Origin: Siphonodentalium dalli
Taxonomy: Eukaryota > Mollusca > Scaphopoda > Gadilida > Siphonodentaliidae
Length of the DNA: 64,000 nucleotides
NCBI GenBank assembly: GCA_032622095.1
Contig: CP136061.1
Location: 121,410,754-121,474,753 of the forward strand
Direction: 5' to 3'
The notes below the pieces were generated by a model that was given only the letters and a program-made list of their open reading frames with translations, was not told where the DNA came from and ran no database searches. Each line of letters begins with the position of its first letter. Within the stretch, counting starts at the first letter, position 1. Below are positions 1 to 12,744 of the stretch, piece after piece. A program made the position numbers and the translations under genes.

Positions 1-424
1 CACATACTGATTATTTGGTCCATCAATGCCACTATAACCACTGATTTTGACCCCATTAACGTGGCATTGAAGTGACAAAAATAGTTCATGAAAATGTTTA
101 AGATTAGATGCCACCGATTTGCATGCATAGTAAACTGAAATCATTTCATGAATTTTAGCTATTATCTGATTTCTAAGAGATGAACAAATGTTTTCAGAAC
201 ATATATTTCTCAAAACTAAATTAGGGATAAGTTTACTTTAATTCTCATAAAACGCAAGCCCTGGAAAGCAAATATTGTGATTTAGTACTCATTTGTTTAT
301 AATTTCAAATGATTTTTTTTTAGGTTGGAAACATTTGGGGAATGGGTCATGAAAACGAAGTGGGTTTTTTTTTTATATTTTGCATAATTTCCCTAAAGTA
401 TTACCAGAAAATAAACAAATTCTT
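1..424. other. AT-rich spacer, nothing recognised
   Basis: No coding-like ORF, hairpin or repeat was recognised here. Confidence 0.5.
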
Positions 425-945
425 GCAATAGTTAAAGATGGATATTCTCTTTAAATGACAAATTTTTAATAGTTTCCTGTGTATGAAATAATATGTATGA
501 GTTAGAAATCCCTGCCCGGAAACGATTCTATCAATTAATATTGATTTTATTTCGTTATTATTTTATTAAATTAATGGGACACTTCTTTGTTCTATAAATA
601 GAACTTTTAGATAGAGGCATCCAGCGTGGTGCTTCGAACGAATGCGAGTCGCAAAATGTCTCCAATTGATTGTATCTATTGTAATATTAAGTGCGACTCA
701 TGTAGATAAGACCTAGAATGTAGCATATGCTTATTTTCAATGATTAAAATAACCGAAATAAAAAAAAGGTCGTGAATATCAGTGACCTTTATTGAATGGC
801 ACAAAGTTATATGAAAAAAATTCCAAATAAAATCAATATTAATTTATAGACGCGTTTCCGGACAGGGGTCTTCGATTCGTATTTAATATTTCATACACAA
901 GAAACTATATAGGTCATGTAGAAGAGATAATCCACCTTTAAGTGT
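425..945. repeat. Inverted-repeat (foldback/MITE-like) element
   Basis: The left segment around 438-560 and the right segment around 825-933 are imperfect reverse complements. Shared pieces include GTGTATGAAAT, CCGGAAACG and ATTAATATTGATTTTAT, giving arms of roughly 100 bp around a centre of about 260 bp. The ends are diffuse and I see no clear target duplication. No coding capacity. Confidence 0.6.
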
Positions 946-1648
946 TCTAGCCATTCAATGAGTCCATTAGATGAAAGCCATAGCTTCATTTCTGGGAGAT
1001 TTAGTTTTTGAAACATTTGAAACGCCTTTTAACACAAAAAGTCCCTATCGCTGTGCCACCCAAAGATATCCATTAGATTAAATGTGTATCAATTCAGTTA
1101 TAGGAATGTTCTGCTAATATGTTTACCATGCAGAATGTTTGTTAATATTGTTAACCTATCCAATATTATTATGTCAGCTCTTGCGATTAGCCAATCAGCG
1201 TCGATAAATAGTGATGGCATATGAACCCATATTAGGTCAGTGACCCAATATGAAATCAATATTAGGTGATTATCCACCATCTTGTTTTCAGAAACTCTAT
1301 CGCCTCGGGAATATTGTTGCTGTATTTTGGCGCCAAGAAAGGAGATATCTGTCGGAAATAATTTTCTGCGAATTTAAAGACATAGTACCATGTACCAAAA
1401 CCTCCATGCGATATATTTAAGGAATTCGAATGACTCATAAATTATCAAACTCAACAAGTTGTCCTACTTCTGGTGATCAGCCATTGACTCAATGCGTTGA
1501 TGTTCAGCGCCCATGGCGCGTCACTGTGACGTCACATAAGTTAATGGACATAGACGACACATTTAACTTTAATACCAAATTACAATAAATTACAGCGATG
1601 ATTAATTAAAGGTATATGCTGGATTTTGTCCACTGACATAATAAATAC
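946..1648. other. Spacer with one CRE-like palindrome
   Basis: No gene was seen. TGACGTCA at 1527-1534 is a perfect CREB/ATF-type palindrome, but with no promoter nearby it is probably a chance match. Confidence 0.4.
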
Positions 1649-1744
1649 GTTACGGGACGCTTAGTGGTCGGATATGGTGTCATGTGAGGCTCGGCTCACT
1701 TCGGCTCACATGACACCATATCCGACCACTAAGTGTCCCGTAAC
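1649..1744. repeat. Near-perfect hairpin, 40-bp arms
   Basis: Bases 1649-1688 and 1705-1744 are reverse complements with one mismatch. The arms begin GTTACGGGAC and the loop is 16 bp. It is probably a small foldback or MITE relic. Confidence 0.85.
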
Positions 1745-2828
1745 TTATAATATCCCTACAAATGAATACATGAAGATCTACTCATCAGCGAGTATTCGGT
1801 TATCATAAAAAGAGAACACCACTTCAACATGCCTCTGTAATGACATAACTTTTCATTAGGGATACATATCAAAGTGAAATGCAGGGCATGATTTTTTTAA
1901 GATTATCTAAATATTGTGTCAAGAATTTCAGTTTTCTCTAAAATGGATGTAATTTGTCAATATTTTGTGTTCCAATTTCCCATATCAATGGCCCGGAGGG
2001 CAATATGTCCCATATCATCAAAATGGAGCAGTTCTTTATTTGAGATATATATTCTATCATCTATATAACGTGCCAACACAGTAACAAATAAGCATATCTA
2101 AGATCACAGTAAAAACGCAAACAAGTGCCATCATTAAAAAGGAAAAACAATAACTGGTATAAACTCTTGTATAAATGTGTATTTTACATGTTAATACACG
2201 GTATACTATTGTATAATATTAACAAATCTAAGGGTAGCATATTGTTTTCTCTGTCATTTCCATCTTTGGCCAAATGTCCGATCCATAACAATAGAGATGC
2301 ATTTCATAATTTAGCCACCAAAAGACAATACTTTAAACAAAGTCACATTCAATGTTTATTCTAATGTCCAATTACACCCCAGACCTACCACTACTAGACT
2401 AGTTAAGCTGCTTTCACAGACCTACGGCTGATGCATGTGGCAATCAGGTTAGGTGCAATGTTTCATATATTGCTGGGGTTGCAGCTGACGTAGTTAAACG
2501 CATCCGTATGAAATGTGTTGGCCGCATGTGTCTGCAGGTCTTTGAAAGCACCTTTAGAACAGACAAAATAGCTAGAGTTCATCACAAATGACCTATTGCG
2601 GGCAAGGTCGGGGAAAAAAAACAGCCAACATTGGAACATATATCCAAAACAGTATTAAAGTTGACCATGCAGCATGGTTCTCCAATAGAGTCATCATATA
2701 TACTATTGCCAGTCTATTGGATTAAATTTGATTTGTATTTTGTGGTTTATCTATTGGATTAAATTATGATTTGTATTTTGTGGTTTATCGTTGTTTCAGC
2801 CACTGAAGGGATCAGGCCTGAGAATAAG
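1745..2828. other. Spacer with a short tandem duplication
   Basis: No gene was seen. A unit of about 39 bp containing TATTGGATTAAAT and TTTGTGGTTTATC is repeated twice between about 2712 and 2789. Confidence 0.5.
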
Positions 2829-2941
2829 GTGCCTGTCATTTGCAGAATGAGGTCCCCAGAGGGTGAATTTAGTGATGATATCCTGCATAGTGTGCTAGCA
2901 TAACTAAATTCACCCTCTGTCTGGGTACCTTATCCTGCTTA
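2829..2941. mobile_element. hAT-like MITE (family A), degraded copy
   Basis: The palindrome has the family core GCAGAATGAGGTCCCCAGAG and the inner arm GGTGAATTTAGTGATG. The right arm has diverged, and the outer CAAGCCTTGAAATAGGG ends are missing or decayed. Confidence 0.65.
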
Positions 2942-3148
2942 GGTCTCATATTCTCTGGAAAGTATCTTTATTATTAAATTTCTATAGAAACTTCTTCCCA
3001 AAGATTCTATATCTTATTTTAGTTTCTCTATATTCCCAAATTTGCAGATGACACATTGCATAATCGAGGTTCCCAATGGGTGTACATCAAAATATTCACC
3101 ATTTGGGAACTTCAATCAAAGTCTATGTCTCCCATAGCAGATGAGGAC

Positions 3149-3260
3149 ATGCAGAATGAGGTCCCCAGAGGGTGAATTTGGTGATGCCTGCACACTGTGC
3201 GGGGTTGCGTCACTAAATTCACCCTCTGTGGACCTCATTCTGCAAATTACAGGCACACTA
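3149..3260. mobile_element. hAT-like MITE (family A), internal part
   Basis: Same palindromic core as at 12198 and 20726: GAGGTCCCCAGAGGGTGAAT on the left and its complement on the right, around a loop of about 30 bp. The outer end is partly retained on the right (ACAGGCACACTA). A small ORF read through it is a by-product of the palindrome. Confidence 0.7.
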
Positions 3261-4380
3261 AACTCAGACATGGCTGTACTCAGTCAGTTTTACAGGTGGA
3301 GGAAAGACAACACAGAGGGTTAATTTCACCAAGAAATCACTCTATTGGAGTGCACTCTTTAAATCTGTTTGATAATGCTAAGCACCATCTATCAAAACTC
3401 AATCTGCTGACTAGTATTGTTTTACACTTTTGAGCAGCCAGCATGTGATGAAACATTGGCATCCGATGAGATGCCTTCTCTTTGAGTCAGGCAAACTTAA
3501 CGTTAATGGATTATTTAAATTAGAGTCATACTCAGACAGATGATATTTATGGATTACATGTACTTATTGTCAGTGGGCTTCTAAAAAATTTATGTGCTAC
3601 TTTGTATCAAACAACTTGTTTGCATATTTGAAAGCTGCGGGTTCAATTACATATTCAGATATTTCAAGTATAAATGCCATTTTTTCTTTTAAAAAATAGC
3701 GTTAAAAATGGTGCATTAGGATCTCCTGCAAACTATGATAATTTATTCTAAAATGGAGTCATCCCATGTTTGAAATTGAAAGGGTATAACTGGAGGTTGT
3801 TTTTCGTCATACTAGTGGAAACTGCCTTCATGGAGCCATACAGATTCCACACTCAGTGACACAGACCAATAGACGAACAATGAACAGTGAATCATGTATG
3901 CTACACTTTGAAGCAAAATAGACTATGAACAACAAATGGTAGTAACAACTTTGCCCTATGTGGTCAAGATAAAATCTTTTCTGCTGGTGAGAGATAGCTT
4001 CATAGAATGATTTTTCTGACAGAATCCAACAATAACAATATCTGCCGAGTGTGAAATAAAGCTAGATATGCCTATTCATACATTCCCTTCCGTCTACCCC
4101 ACCACTGATTAAGTGGTCCTGCTAATTTGCTATGATGTTGGTGGGTCCTGCTGAATAGCTATGTGGCTGGAAGGGCAAACTGATGCTGTTTAGAAAAAAT
4201 AACTGTACATTTACTCAAGTTGGTCATTTTCAGTCTTCGGCTAATCTGAACGATCTAGGATAAGTTACTATATGTATAAAACATTCAAAAACATGTATAT
4301 TGTAAAATATTTTAATAATTATGGATGAGTTATTTGTTGCAAACTGACCATAGTTGAGATATCTAATCATGTATTGCAAA
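3261..4380. other. Spacer, nothing recognised
   Basis: AT-rich DNA without coding-like ORFs or obvious repeats. Confidence 0.5.
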
Positions 4381-4545
4381 TACAATAATGCCCTAAATAA
4401 ATGACTCATTAACCACAGCAGAATTATGGGTAACTTTTGAGAGCTTTTCGATGAATGGCAACAAGCCATATATCCAACTAAATCCTGAAATGTTACCCAT
4501 AATTCTGCTGTGGTTAAGGAGTCGATTATTTAGGGCATTACTGTA
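4381..4545. mobile_element. Tc1/mariner-like MITE (family B)
   Basis: A palindromic element bounded by TACAATAATGCCCTAAATAA on the left and GGGCATTACTGTA on the right. The inner arms carry ACCACAGCAGAATTATGGGT and its complement. TA flanks and CAGTAATGCC-type ends suggest a Tc1/mariner or pogo-like parent. The left half of the inner loop is partly deleted. Confidence 0.75.
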
Positions 4546-5090
4546 CCAGTGCATTCATTATAAAAATATTTCAAAATAAACATGTTCTTGAATGTTTCAC
4601 ACAGACACTGGCTTTTTCTCAAAGCACTCAAAATACTGCAAAATTTACAATTTTAGAAAAAATAACGGTTCTTTTTCTTAACAGCATCAGTTTGCCCAAT
4701 CAGCATCATAGTAATTCAACAGAACACACCAGCATCATAGCAAATTAGCAGGACATACATGCATCCGCGCTGTGGAACTTGAATGCAGGATGTTGGTAAG
4801 TTGAAAGCGCGCCATGCAATGACAGGCCCCAACTTATTCCATAAATTCCAGAATATTGTTGAAAATGATTGTTAAATGCTCCTTCATTGAGCTAGTTGAG
4901 TGTGTATATATAAAGGAATAGATTTTCTTGTTTTTGCATTCCATGGAGTATGGATGCAAGTTGACCTGATATTTCTATATGTGGACAATTTTTAAATGAA
5001 ACTAGTTTTTATTATAAGGAAATAACTTGTAATAACTGCCACCCAAAATATAGACTTTATGCTTGGTGATCAGATTCAAAGATTCAAATA
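4546..5090. other. Spacer, nothing recognised
   Basis: No coding-like ORF or clear repeat lies between the two family B MITEs. Confidence 0.5.
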
Positions 5091-5304
5091 TAGTAATGCC
5101 CTAAATAATTGACTCTTCAACCACAACAGAATTGTGGGTAACTTTTCAGAATTAGTTGGAAATATGGCTTGTTGCTATTCATCGGAAAGCTCTCAGTGAG
5201 AGCTTTCTGATGAATGGCAACAAGCCATATTTCCGACTAAATCCTGAAAAGTTACCCATAATTCTGTTGTGGTTAAGGAGTCAGTTATTTATGGCATTAC
5301 TGTA
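5091..5304. mobile_element. Tc1/mariner-like MITE (family B), near full length
   Basis: Two arms of about 105 bp meet at the inner palindrome AAAGCTCTCAGTGAGAGCTTT. The ends are TAGTAATGCCCTAAATAA and GGCATTACTGTA. This is one of the most complete family B copies; 8160-8371 is the other. Confidence 0.85.
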
Positions 5305-6734
5305 CTGCATGTGAACGTCAGAGAAATCATTCCATCAGTCTGGATTCTCATAAAAGACTATAGATAAAACGTTACTATGTACATGAAATTGAAATCAATA
5401 TTCAACAGATATATATCGTCTGAAAAATTAACCATAGTTATAAACTTCAACAAACCAGGTTATCACAAAAGTCTAAAATTCACAACAATCAACTAGTTTA
5501 ATAAACAGTCTGGCAAATCTCAATTAGAGCCATAATAGCTATCATTAGCATTTGTGGTTGAATATGACTAACTACATTTTTATAATTTACGCTGCGAGTA
5601 GGTGTCCAAGCTTTGCATTTTGGCCCAAGCCCAGTAAACAACCCTGTGCTTTGCATATGCAGGGCCTTTTAATAAGCCCCGTAAAAGCATCCTGTGATAT
5701 TGACATTTTATCCCCACCTGGCCATCAACTTCAAGGGTTATACAAGGATAAGTTGATTCCATGATATTTCCAGACTGGCAACGGTGAGGGTGTATTTTTC
5801 CAGAACTTTTCCATGGTGAGGTTAAAAAGAATCTTTTTTCATAATTTTTCCCAACCTGCAGATGCTCATTTAAAATTCCAAAACTTTGGAAGATCCCAGA
5901 CTAGCATATGAACACTGTTATACCACAATTCAACATTGCACTTCATGTGAGTAAGTTAGAGAATTATTTAAATACCCTATACTTCTAGTATGTTTTAATA
6001 TTATGGTAGCCTACTTTGACATGGACATATGGCCACTTTTTGTCATTCAGGTTGTTTGACAGTAAGTGACAAAAGTTAAAAGATGTAACTATTTGTCAAA
6101 AATATCAGATCTAGATGTTGTGCTTTTAAAGGACTGTTTGTTTTTGCATTGGGTTATCTCTCTTTGATAAGGTTTTCCCCTCACCAATAGTCATAAAATT
6201 AGGTAGATGAAAGTATAATATTTAGCCAAAATAATCATAAAAAGCTATAATATATGCCAGAAATAGCTATTATAGCTATAAGTTGGACTTGCCGGACTTG
6301 GTATAATCTGCCTTTATTTCGAGCTTGTTACTGCCCTTAGTCTATGCCCTATTTAAAAATACATATTCAATAGTTAAAAAGTGATAACAAGTCTATATGC
6401 GGCTAATTCACAAATATCTTTCAGTTGTTTACTGGAAAAAAATGGCATCTTGCACTTAAAGTTAACAATGGCAATGCTAGTAATTAGCAACTTCCAACAC
6501 AAATATCTTAAAACAAAATAGCTAAAAACAGTCTGCCTTGAGAAAAATGTGGAAAATAAAATACATAGACATGTTACTAATTAAAAATGCTGTATCTCTT
6601 CCTGAATATGTAAACCAGAGAGATAAATCTATATCAGCTTCTGTCACTTGGAAATTTTTTCTCCAATTATTTTCTATCAATTAGGACAGAAACAATCTCT
6701 AATTGAAAAAAAAAAATTATTGGAAAATTACCTT
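5305..6734. other. Spacer, nothing recognised
   Basis: Short overlapping ORFs on both strands near 5552-5764 have no recognisable domain and look random. No repeat was identified. Confidence 0.45.
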
Positions 6735-6856
6735 TTAACCTTCTCATGACAGGAGCTGCACCGGTGCAGCATTTAAGATCCTGTGCCAGTGCATTCTCTT
6801 ATATATGCAAGTCTCCCATAGGTAGCCTCGCATATATAAAAGAATGCACTGGCTTA
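6735..6856. repeat. Hairpin (family C) in a truncated TTAA-type element
   Basis: GCCAGTGCATTCTCTTATAT at about 6784 and its complement ending about 6854 form a hairpin of about 70 bp. It is related to the pair inside the TTAA element at 16478-16877. A TTAACC start lies at about 6735. Confidence 0.65.
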
Positions 6857-6891
6857 CAAGGTCAAGGTAAATATTGTTAGGCCAATGTATT

Positions 6892-7004
6892 CTCTCTGAG
6901 AGCTTTCTGATGAATGGCAACAAGCCATATTTCCGACTAGATCCTGAAAAATTACCCATAATTCTGCTGTGGTTAAGGAGTCGATTATTTAGGGCATTAC
7001 TGTA
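6892..7004. mobile_element. Right half of a family B MITE, chimeric junction
   Basis: Only the right arm of family B is present, from AGAGCTTTCTGATG to GGGCATTACTGTA. It is joined directly to GCCAATGTATTCTCT, the start of a family C hairpin arm, at about 6880-6893. Confidence 0.7.
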
Positions 7005-8159
7005 AAGGGCTGGTCTGATAGTCTGAGATAGGTCAACTTTATTTTTGTATTTTATTGGGAAGGTCATTAGAATAATTATCATTTAACCAATTCTCTATAA
7101 TACTATATAATACTATGGCACTTGATACCATTAAATACTAATTTTGACTAATCTTGATAATTTCAAACAAGACCAGCCCTTAGATCCACATGCACATAGC
7201 AATCCAATGCAATATCAAATTTTACAATGTCATTAAGGAAGCTGAGGACAAAGTTTTGCTGTGGTCACATGGCAATAACAACATTTGTGGGCTGCCAATG
7301 TGGTCATTTAAATGAGCGAAATGAATGCTAATGAAATCAATAGACATTAGACCTTGAAAAAAAATAGTGATTTTTCCGGAAATGGAGGGAAAAAAGTTGG
7401 GGACGGTCGGGCGGAAATTAGTTATTTTTTTAAACATATAATTATGGAATATATTCATTCTGAATATATGCCCCTGGCAGCACAAATGATATGACAAGAC
7501 ACAGTGTGCACATTACTGTATGTATTGGAAGGGATAATGAAGCCTTCATAGTATTTTAATCAAACAAGGATCGCGAAATCAACAGGTGGTTGAACCAGCC
7601 CGTATACACAAGGGCGGCGTTATCTTAAAACACTGACTCTGGTGTATATAATGCAGATTGGCGACCGATCCGCACAGGTTTACTATGTCAGACCATAGAT
7701 CAATAAATGTGATAATTTTGTTAATAGTTTTTGCTATTATTAATTTAAAATTAGTGGGGGTTGGATGTCTGGACTAGGGGCGAGCAGGTTACCAGAAACA
7801 TCACTATTTTTTTTAGGCCTTAACACTGTGTTCAAAATATTTCATTTAACTTATTTCTGTAGCTTTCTCAAATGTTAAATAACCAAATAATATCACTATA
7901 CAAAATCATAATTTCAGTGAAGTAATGAATGGGAAATTCAACAAAGTGATGGGTTTTGACTGCGACAATAAATCAGTAGAGTACATTTTGCTAAACTTTC
8001 CCCACATCTGCCGTTCATTTCACAAATATTCCACACCAAGATTTTCATATAAACTCTGGTGCTAATTAATGTGTACTCATGTAAAATGTTTAAGGTTTGG
8101 TATTAGCATATCACACTCTGCAGTAAACCATTCACAAAATTCCTATGTGACGCAAAGCT
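7005..8159. other. Spacer, nothing recognised
   Basis: A minus-strand ORF of 91 codons at 7222-7497 has no recognisable motif and lies in low-complexity sequence. No repeat was identified. Confidence 0.45.
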
Positions 8160-8371
8160 ACATTAATGCCCTAAATAATCGACTCCTTAACCACAGCAGA
8201 ATTATGGGTAACTTCAGGATTTAGTCAGAATATGGCTTGTTGCCATTCATCGAAAAGCTCTCAGTGAGAGCTTTCCAATGAATGGCAACAACCATATTTC
8301 CAACTAAATCCTGAAAAGTTACCCATAATTCTGCTGTGGTTAAGGAGTTGATTATTTAGAGCATTACTGTA
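8160..8371. mobile_element. Tc1/mariner-like MITE (family B), near full length
   Basis: A palindrome with ends ATTAATGCCCTAAATAATCG and GAGCATTACTGTA. Both arms carry the CCACAGCAGAATTATGGGTA block and meet at the GCTCTCAGTGAGAGC centre. Small deletions are seen in both arms. Confidence 0.85.
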
Positions 8372-9737
8372 CATCGCGATGTCACCAACTCCGACTAGCA
8401 GACTTGACTAGACTGTTCATGTGAACCAACCCACAAAACAGTTGCCGTGTTCATTTGAACCAATACACCAAACAGATGACTCAGACTCAACATTGCAGTG
8501 CCAGTGAGAAGCTCCCAGGACATTTGACCTGGTATCAAAACAGAATATAATTCGCAAAAGATAAATAGCTGCAACTGCTGCTATCTAATACCATCGATCG
8601 GAAGAAGAGATCTAGATCATAATGACATCATTAACTTGATTTGGAGTCAACGTACCAATTCTAAACAATATTTTCAATGAAAATTGTCTCAAAAATTGCA
8701 ACCCGGCAAATTTGTAATTTATAGATTAATCTGTATAATTTTGCTATGAGGCTATGGTAAATGATTCTATCTATAAAATGGATTGTAGAATACTGTTTGG
8801 TGTGATTTTGTGACATTCATCAGTGGGTTTTACGATGGCAAATGCAGTTTTACCGGCAACGCGATGAGCCAGTAAAACATATATTTTTTATTGATATCCC
8901 ACAGATAAACGTCATAAAATCACACAGGACAGCATGTTTATCCCCAGTCTCTAATTCATAATCACACCGAAAACCCATGCTATAGACGCGAGAATCGCCA
9001 CAGAGTTGCTGAACTTGACATGATGGACAGTTACAAACAATCCATATCACTTCCTTCTATAGAAATTGTACTCTGTTCCATGAAGATATAGTTCCATATA
9101 TTGATTAGAAATAAACCGAGCAATCCAGAGGAATCCACGAAATTCATTGACTCAAATTCTATATCATGCCAATTTTACATCGGATATGTATAACTTATAT
9201 TAATAAATTCAAGTTTCGTGGCCAAGTTCCACCAGGGTATTACACAACAGACAGGCCATTGACATTGCAGTGCATCAGCAATCAAGGCATCAAACTTCAT
9301 AGCATAGTGAACAACAGCTCGCTGTTTGCAACGTCATGTCTGCTGTCTTTACATCATCATTACAACGTCCTTCGATTCGTTTGGAATGACTTGTTTCAAT
9401 TAAAACGGGTTGTCTGAGTAATTTTCCCGACATTCACTGAATCAAGCCAATGTGAGATACCATCATACCTAAAATTTCTTGATGTTTACAATGTTGTCCC
9501 TGGGAACAAATGTACCTTCGGGAGAACAGCATAACAAGGTTTTTTATCAGTAAGCCCGCCTCTAGTTTGTGTGCATGCGTCAAGCCACATAAAATCATAT
9601 CTACATAAAATCATATGATTTTAAGACAGCTGACCAATCAGCACCGCGGAAATTGGATTTTCCTGTTAGGAGAGTGAATGGGTGAATTAGAATATATAAA
9701 AAATTAGTTCAGTGACCATTACTAATCAGTAATAAAC
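8372..9737. other. Spacer, nothing recognised
   Basis: ORFs of 66 and 83 codons (8850-9050 minus, 9166-9417 plus) show no motif, splice context or repeat homology that I can recognise. Confidence 0.45.
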
Positions 9738-9949
9738 AAGCCTCGAAATAGTGTGTCTGTCATTTGCAGAATGAGGGCTAGCATCACCAAATTCACCCTC
9801 TGGGGACCTCATTCTGCTTACACCTCAGCAGAATGAGGTCTCCAGAGGGTGAATTTGGTGATGCTACCCCGCTATGCGGGGTAGCATCACTAAATTCACC
9901 CTCTGGGGACCTCATTCTGCAAATGACAGACACACTATTCAAGGCTTGG
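9738..9949. mobile_element. hAT-like MITE (family A), doubled form
   Basis: Ends CAAGCCTCGAAATAGTGTG and its complement. Inside are two palindromic cores separated by CTTACACCTCAGC; the left core is shortened. The flanks GTAATAAA (before) and GTAATAAC (after) match at 7 of 8 positions, consistent with an 8-bp target duplication as in hAT elements. Confidence 0.8.
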
Positions 9950-10049
9950 TAATAACAGTTAATTAATAGACAAAATTAACATAATGGAAGGACTCACAAC
10001 CATAATTACCATATAGTTACAAGTTGATATCATTATATGTGTCATTTAA

Positions 10050-10790
10050 CCATTTCTTTACTAAATACTCATTGACGAGTAGTTCCCATAGGAAATGTTC
10101 GGATAATAAGTTCAACAGTCGTTTGTTGAACTTATTATCTGAACATTTCCCACCAATGAATATGAATCATTCAACACTTGTATTATCTATTCCCACTATG
10201 CTGTATGCTTATAGCAACCACCAAGGGTGCTTATACCTAAGGCATGTGAATGACGTCATATAATTTTTTCTATACCCATCAGTGATTTTTCAAGATCGCT
10301 GGTATAGATTTTGGAGAAATTGTCACGTGACTTCCGTATAGCAATGTGTGGAGATTGCAAAAATGCTGAACTGGAAATGAAGCATCGCGATCAAAATAAA
10401 AGTAACTAGTTCACAACTTACGAAGAATTCACATGTGATTTAAGTTTATTAATTTCATTTAGACCAATTTCGTTGGTCAGCTTAATGAAAACGAAAAATG
10501 AAGAAGTCATGACGATAATCCAGACAAGATTTTACAATCCACGACACGTCTTGTCAATTTGGCATGTCGTCTCCGTCGTGACCACTGCATGATGTCACAT
10601 AAATTATCCTTAGCGTTATGTCGCCGAAAAAAGGCAAATTTGAGACACATCATGTGTGGTTGCTCCACTACGTGTCACGTATAATTCATATTGTTACCAA
10701 ACGTCCCTCCAAATGAATAACAGATCATTCCAATGTATACTGTTATAACTTGATGGGGGAATCCATTTAGTATAGAAAGGGTTAACACAG
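10050..10790. repeat. Interspersed repeat (family F), long copy
   Basis: Opening block ACCATTTCTTTACTAAATAC, then CATTGACGAGTAGTTCCCAT, a 20-bp inverted repeat at about 10105-10150, and a closing block ATTCCAATGTATACTG...AGAAAGGGTTAA. The same blocks occur in compressed form at 13325-13605. The parent class is unknown. Confidence 0.6.
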
Positions 10791-10969
10791 TGCCCTATTG
10801 TACATGGTCAAACATGGATAAACATCAAACTAGGAAATATATACATATCAACAAACTGTATAATGTATTAAAACAATATGGAGGCAAATTACGATGAGTC
10901 TGGGAAAAAATTTTAAAGGCACAAGTAAACTACAAACATGGAGAAACATTAAATAGATATACAGTAATG

Positions 10970-11115
10970 CCCTAAATAATCAACCCCAAAACCATGGCAG
11001 AATAATGTGAGAGATTTCCATTGAATGACAGCAAGCAATATTTCTGACTAAATCCTGAAAAAGTTCCCATAATTCTGCTGTGGTTGAGGGGTCGATTATT
11101 TAGGACATTACTGTA
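10970..11115. mobile_element. Tc1/mariner-like MITE (family B), internally deleted
   Basis: Ends TACAGTAATGCCCTAAATAA and GACATTACTGTA. The right arm is complete; the left arm has lost the GGTAACTTTTCAGG block. Confidence 0.8.
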
Positions 11116-11624
11116 CCTTGTTCTTATGATGACAACTTTACGGCCCCTACTTTAAGATTTATATAGTTTTATATTAAAGATGGTCTATCTATTCCCTGTC
11201 CAGAAAAGTTTCTGTCAATTAGTATAAATATTATTTATGATTTGTTATCACATTCTCAGGACAGTATTAAGGGCTATTTTTATTAGAGAAATCTGCGCGA
11301 AAACATTCGGAGCATACCAAAAGTATACCAAAAGTGTACCAAGAAGGAGAACTCTACATGTATCTTGTTATCACCCTCAAGGCAAATTGTATTTCAACAA
11401 TAGATTTAACCACAATCAAAATAAACCACTTTATTATGGCTTTATAGACAAATAATATACCCAATCTTCAGTTCTATCTGTATTTTATTCACAAATAGCT
11501 ATTTGTAGACTTGAAATCGGGATTCATAAATATTATGTTGTTGTTGTAGTTGTGACCTGGAAGAAGTAGACCACCTTTAATCATTGTTTTCAGACAACAT
11601 TAGCTACGAAATTCAGACTTTTGT
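11116..11624. other. Spacer, nothing recognised
   Basis: No domain or repeat was recognised. The 72-codon ORF at 11237-11455 has no distinguishing feature. Confidence 0.4.
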
Positions 11625-12090
11625 TTAAATCTACTCAATCCGATCAGACGGTCACCATACCATCAAGATACCACAACAAAAACATTTCTTCAAAATACGC
11701 TTTAGTTATCAGAATCAATTTATTGCAACAAAATAATGCTGACACTGTCAACTATGGTATAAAATTCCCAAAACTTGTTATTTTTCGACATTTTGTTAAA
11801 AAAAATATGGCTGTATTATCACTAAAGTATCACAAAATTTGACCATATTACCACTCTATTTTAAGAGTTATACATCTTCATCTGCAATTTTGTCCAAGAC
11901 CCTCCATTTGACCATGAGTTTCTGGGCCACATATTATTACACATCTCGAGAAATAACAAACTTGAAAAATCAATATCTGATAACTCTGAGCTTTGATGGG
12001 TGGGTTCCTCAACTCGATTCAAATATTTTTTACCCCCGAAGCCAAAGAAATAGTAAGTTGGGAGCTTCCGATTGGATTGAGTACCTTTAA
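11625..12090. mobile_element. TTAA-flanked MITE (family G), copy 1
   Basis: Begins TTAAATCTACTCAATCCGAT and ends ATTGAGTACCTTTAA, with TTAA at both borders. The right arm (CTTTGATGGGTG...GAAGCCAAAGAAATAGTA) matches the right arm of the element at 59547-60033. TTAA at both ends suggests a piggyBac-like target preference. Confidence 0.7.
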
Positions 12091-12197
12091 ACAAAAAAAT
12101 AATTCTAAAATTGCCAAAAGATCAGAATTAGGATGATATCCATAATGTACAAAGTTTGTCTATTTTGTCTATTGTGTTCTCCAGATGTTTACTCCTA

Positions 12198-12348
12198 CAA
12201 GCCTTGAAATAGGGTGTCTGTCATTTGCAGAATGAGGTCCCCAGAGGGTGAATTTAGTGATGCTACCCCACATAGTGGGCTAGCATCACTAAATTCACCC
12301 ACTGGGGACCTCATTCTGCAAATGACAGACACCCTATTTAAGGCTTGC
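12198..12348. mobile_element. hAT-like MITE (family A), single form
   Basis: Nearly perfect palindrome: CAAGCCTTGAAATAGGGTGT at the left end and its complement at the right. The core is GAGGTCCCCAGAGGGTGAAT. The loop includes CCCACATAGTGGG. CTCCTA abuts both ends, but a full 8-bp duplication is not clean. Confidence 0.85.
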
Positions 12349-12556
12349 TCCTAAAAACATACCCCCACACTCATTGTAAATGCCTCAATAGGCTTTAGAA
12401 GCTAACAAAAGATCAACATTTATTAAAAGAATCTGGCTGATATATCAACAAAAGACTGTCATAACAAAATTTTAACAAAAACATTTCAGTTCTGACATGA
12501 GGCTTAGTCAGATACCAGATTAAAAAGCTCAGCAACTAGCTGCCCAAGCCTTGATA

Positions 12557-12744
12557 AACAGTAATGCTCTAAGTAATCGACTCCTTAACCACCGCAGAAT
12601 TATGGGTAACTTTTCAGGATTTAATCGGAAATATGGCGAGAGCTTTCCGATGAATGGCAACAAGCCATATTTCCGACTAAATCCTGAAAAGTTACCCATA
12701 ATTCTGCTGTGGTTATGGAGTCGATTACTTAGAGCATTACTGTA
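12557..12744. mobile_element. Tc1/mariner-like MITE (family B)
   Basis: Ends ACAGTAATGCTCTAAGTAAT and ACTTAGAGCATTACTGT are exact complements of each other. The internal loop is reduced to GCGAGAGCTTTCCGATG. Confidence 0.85.

Noticed and set aside
6744-7082. 112-codon minus ORF
   Set aside because: It is a translation through palindromic MITE arms.
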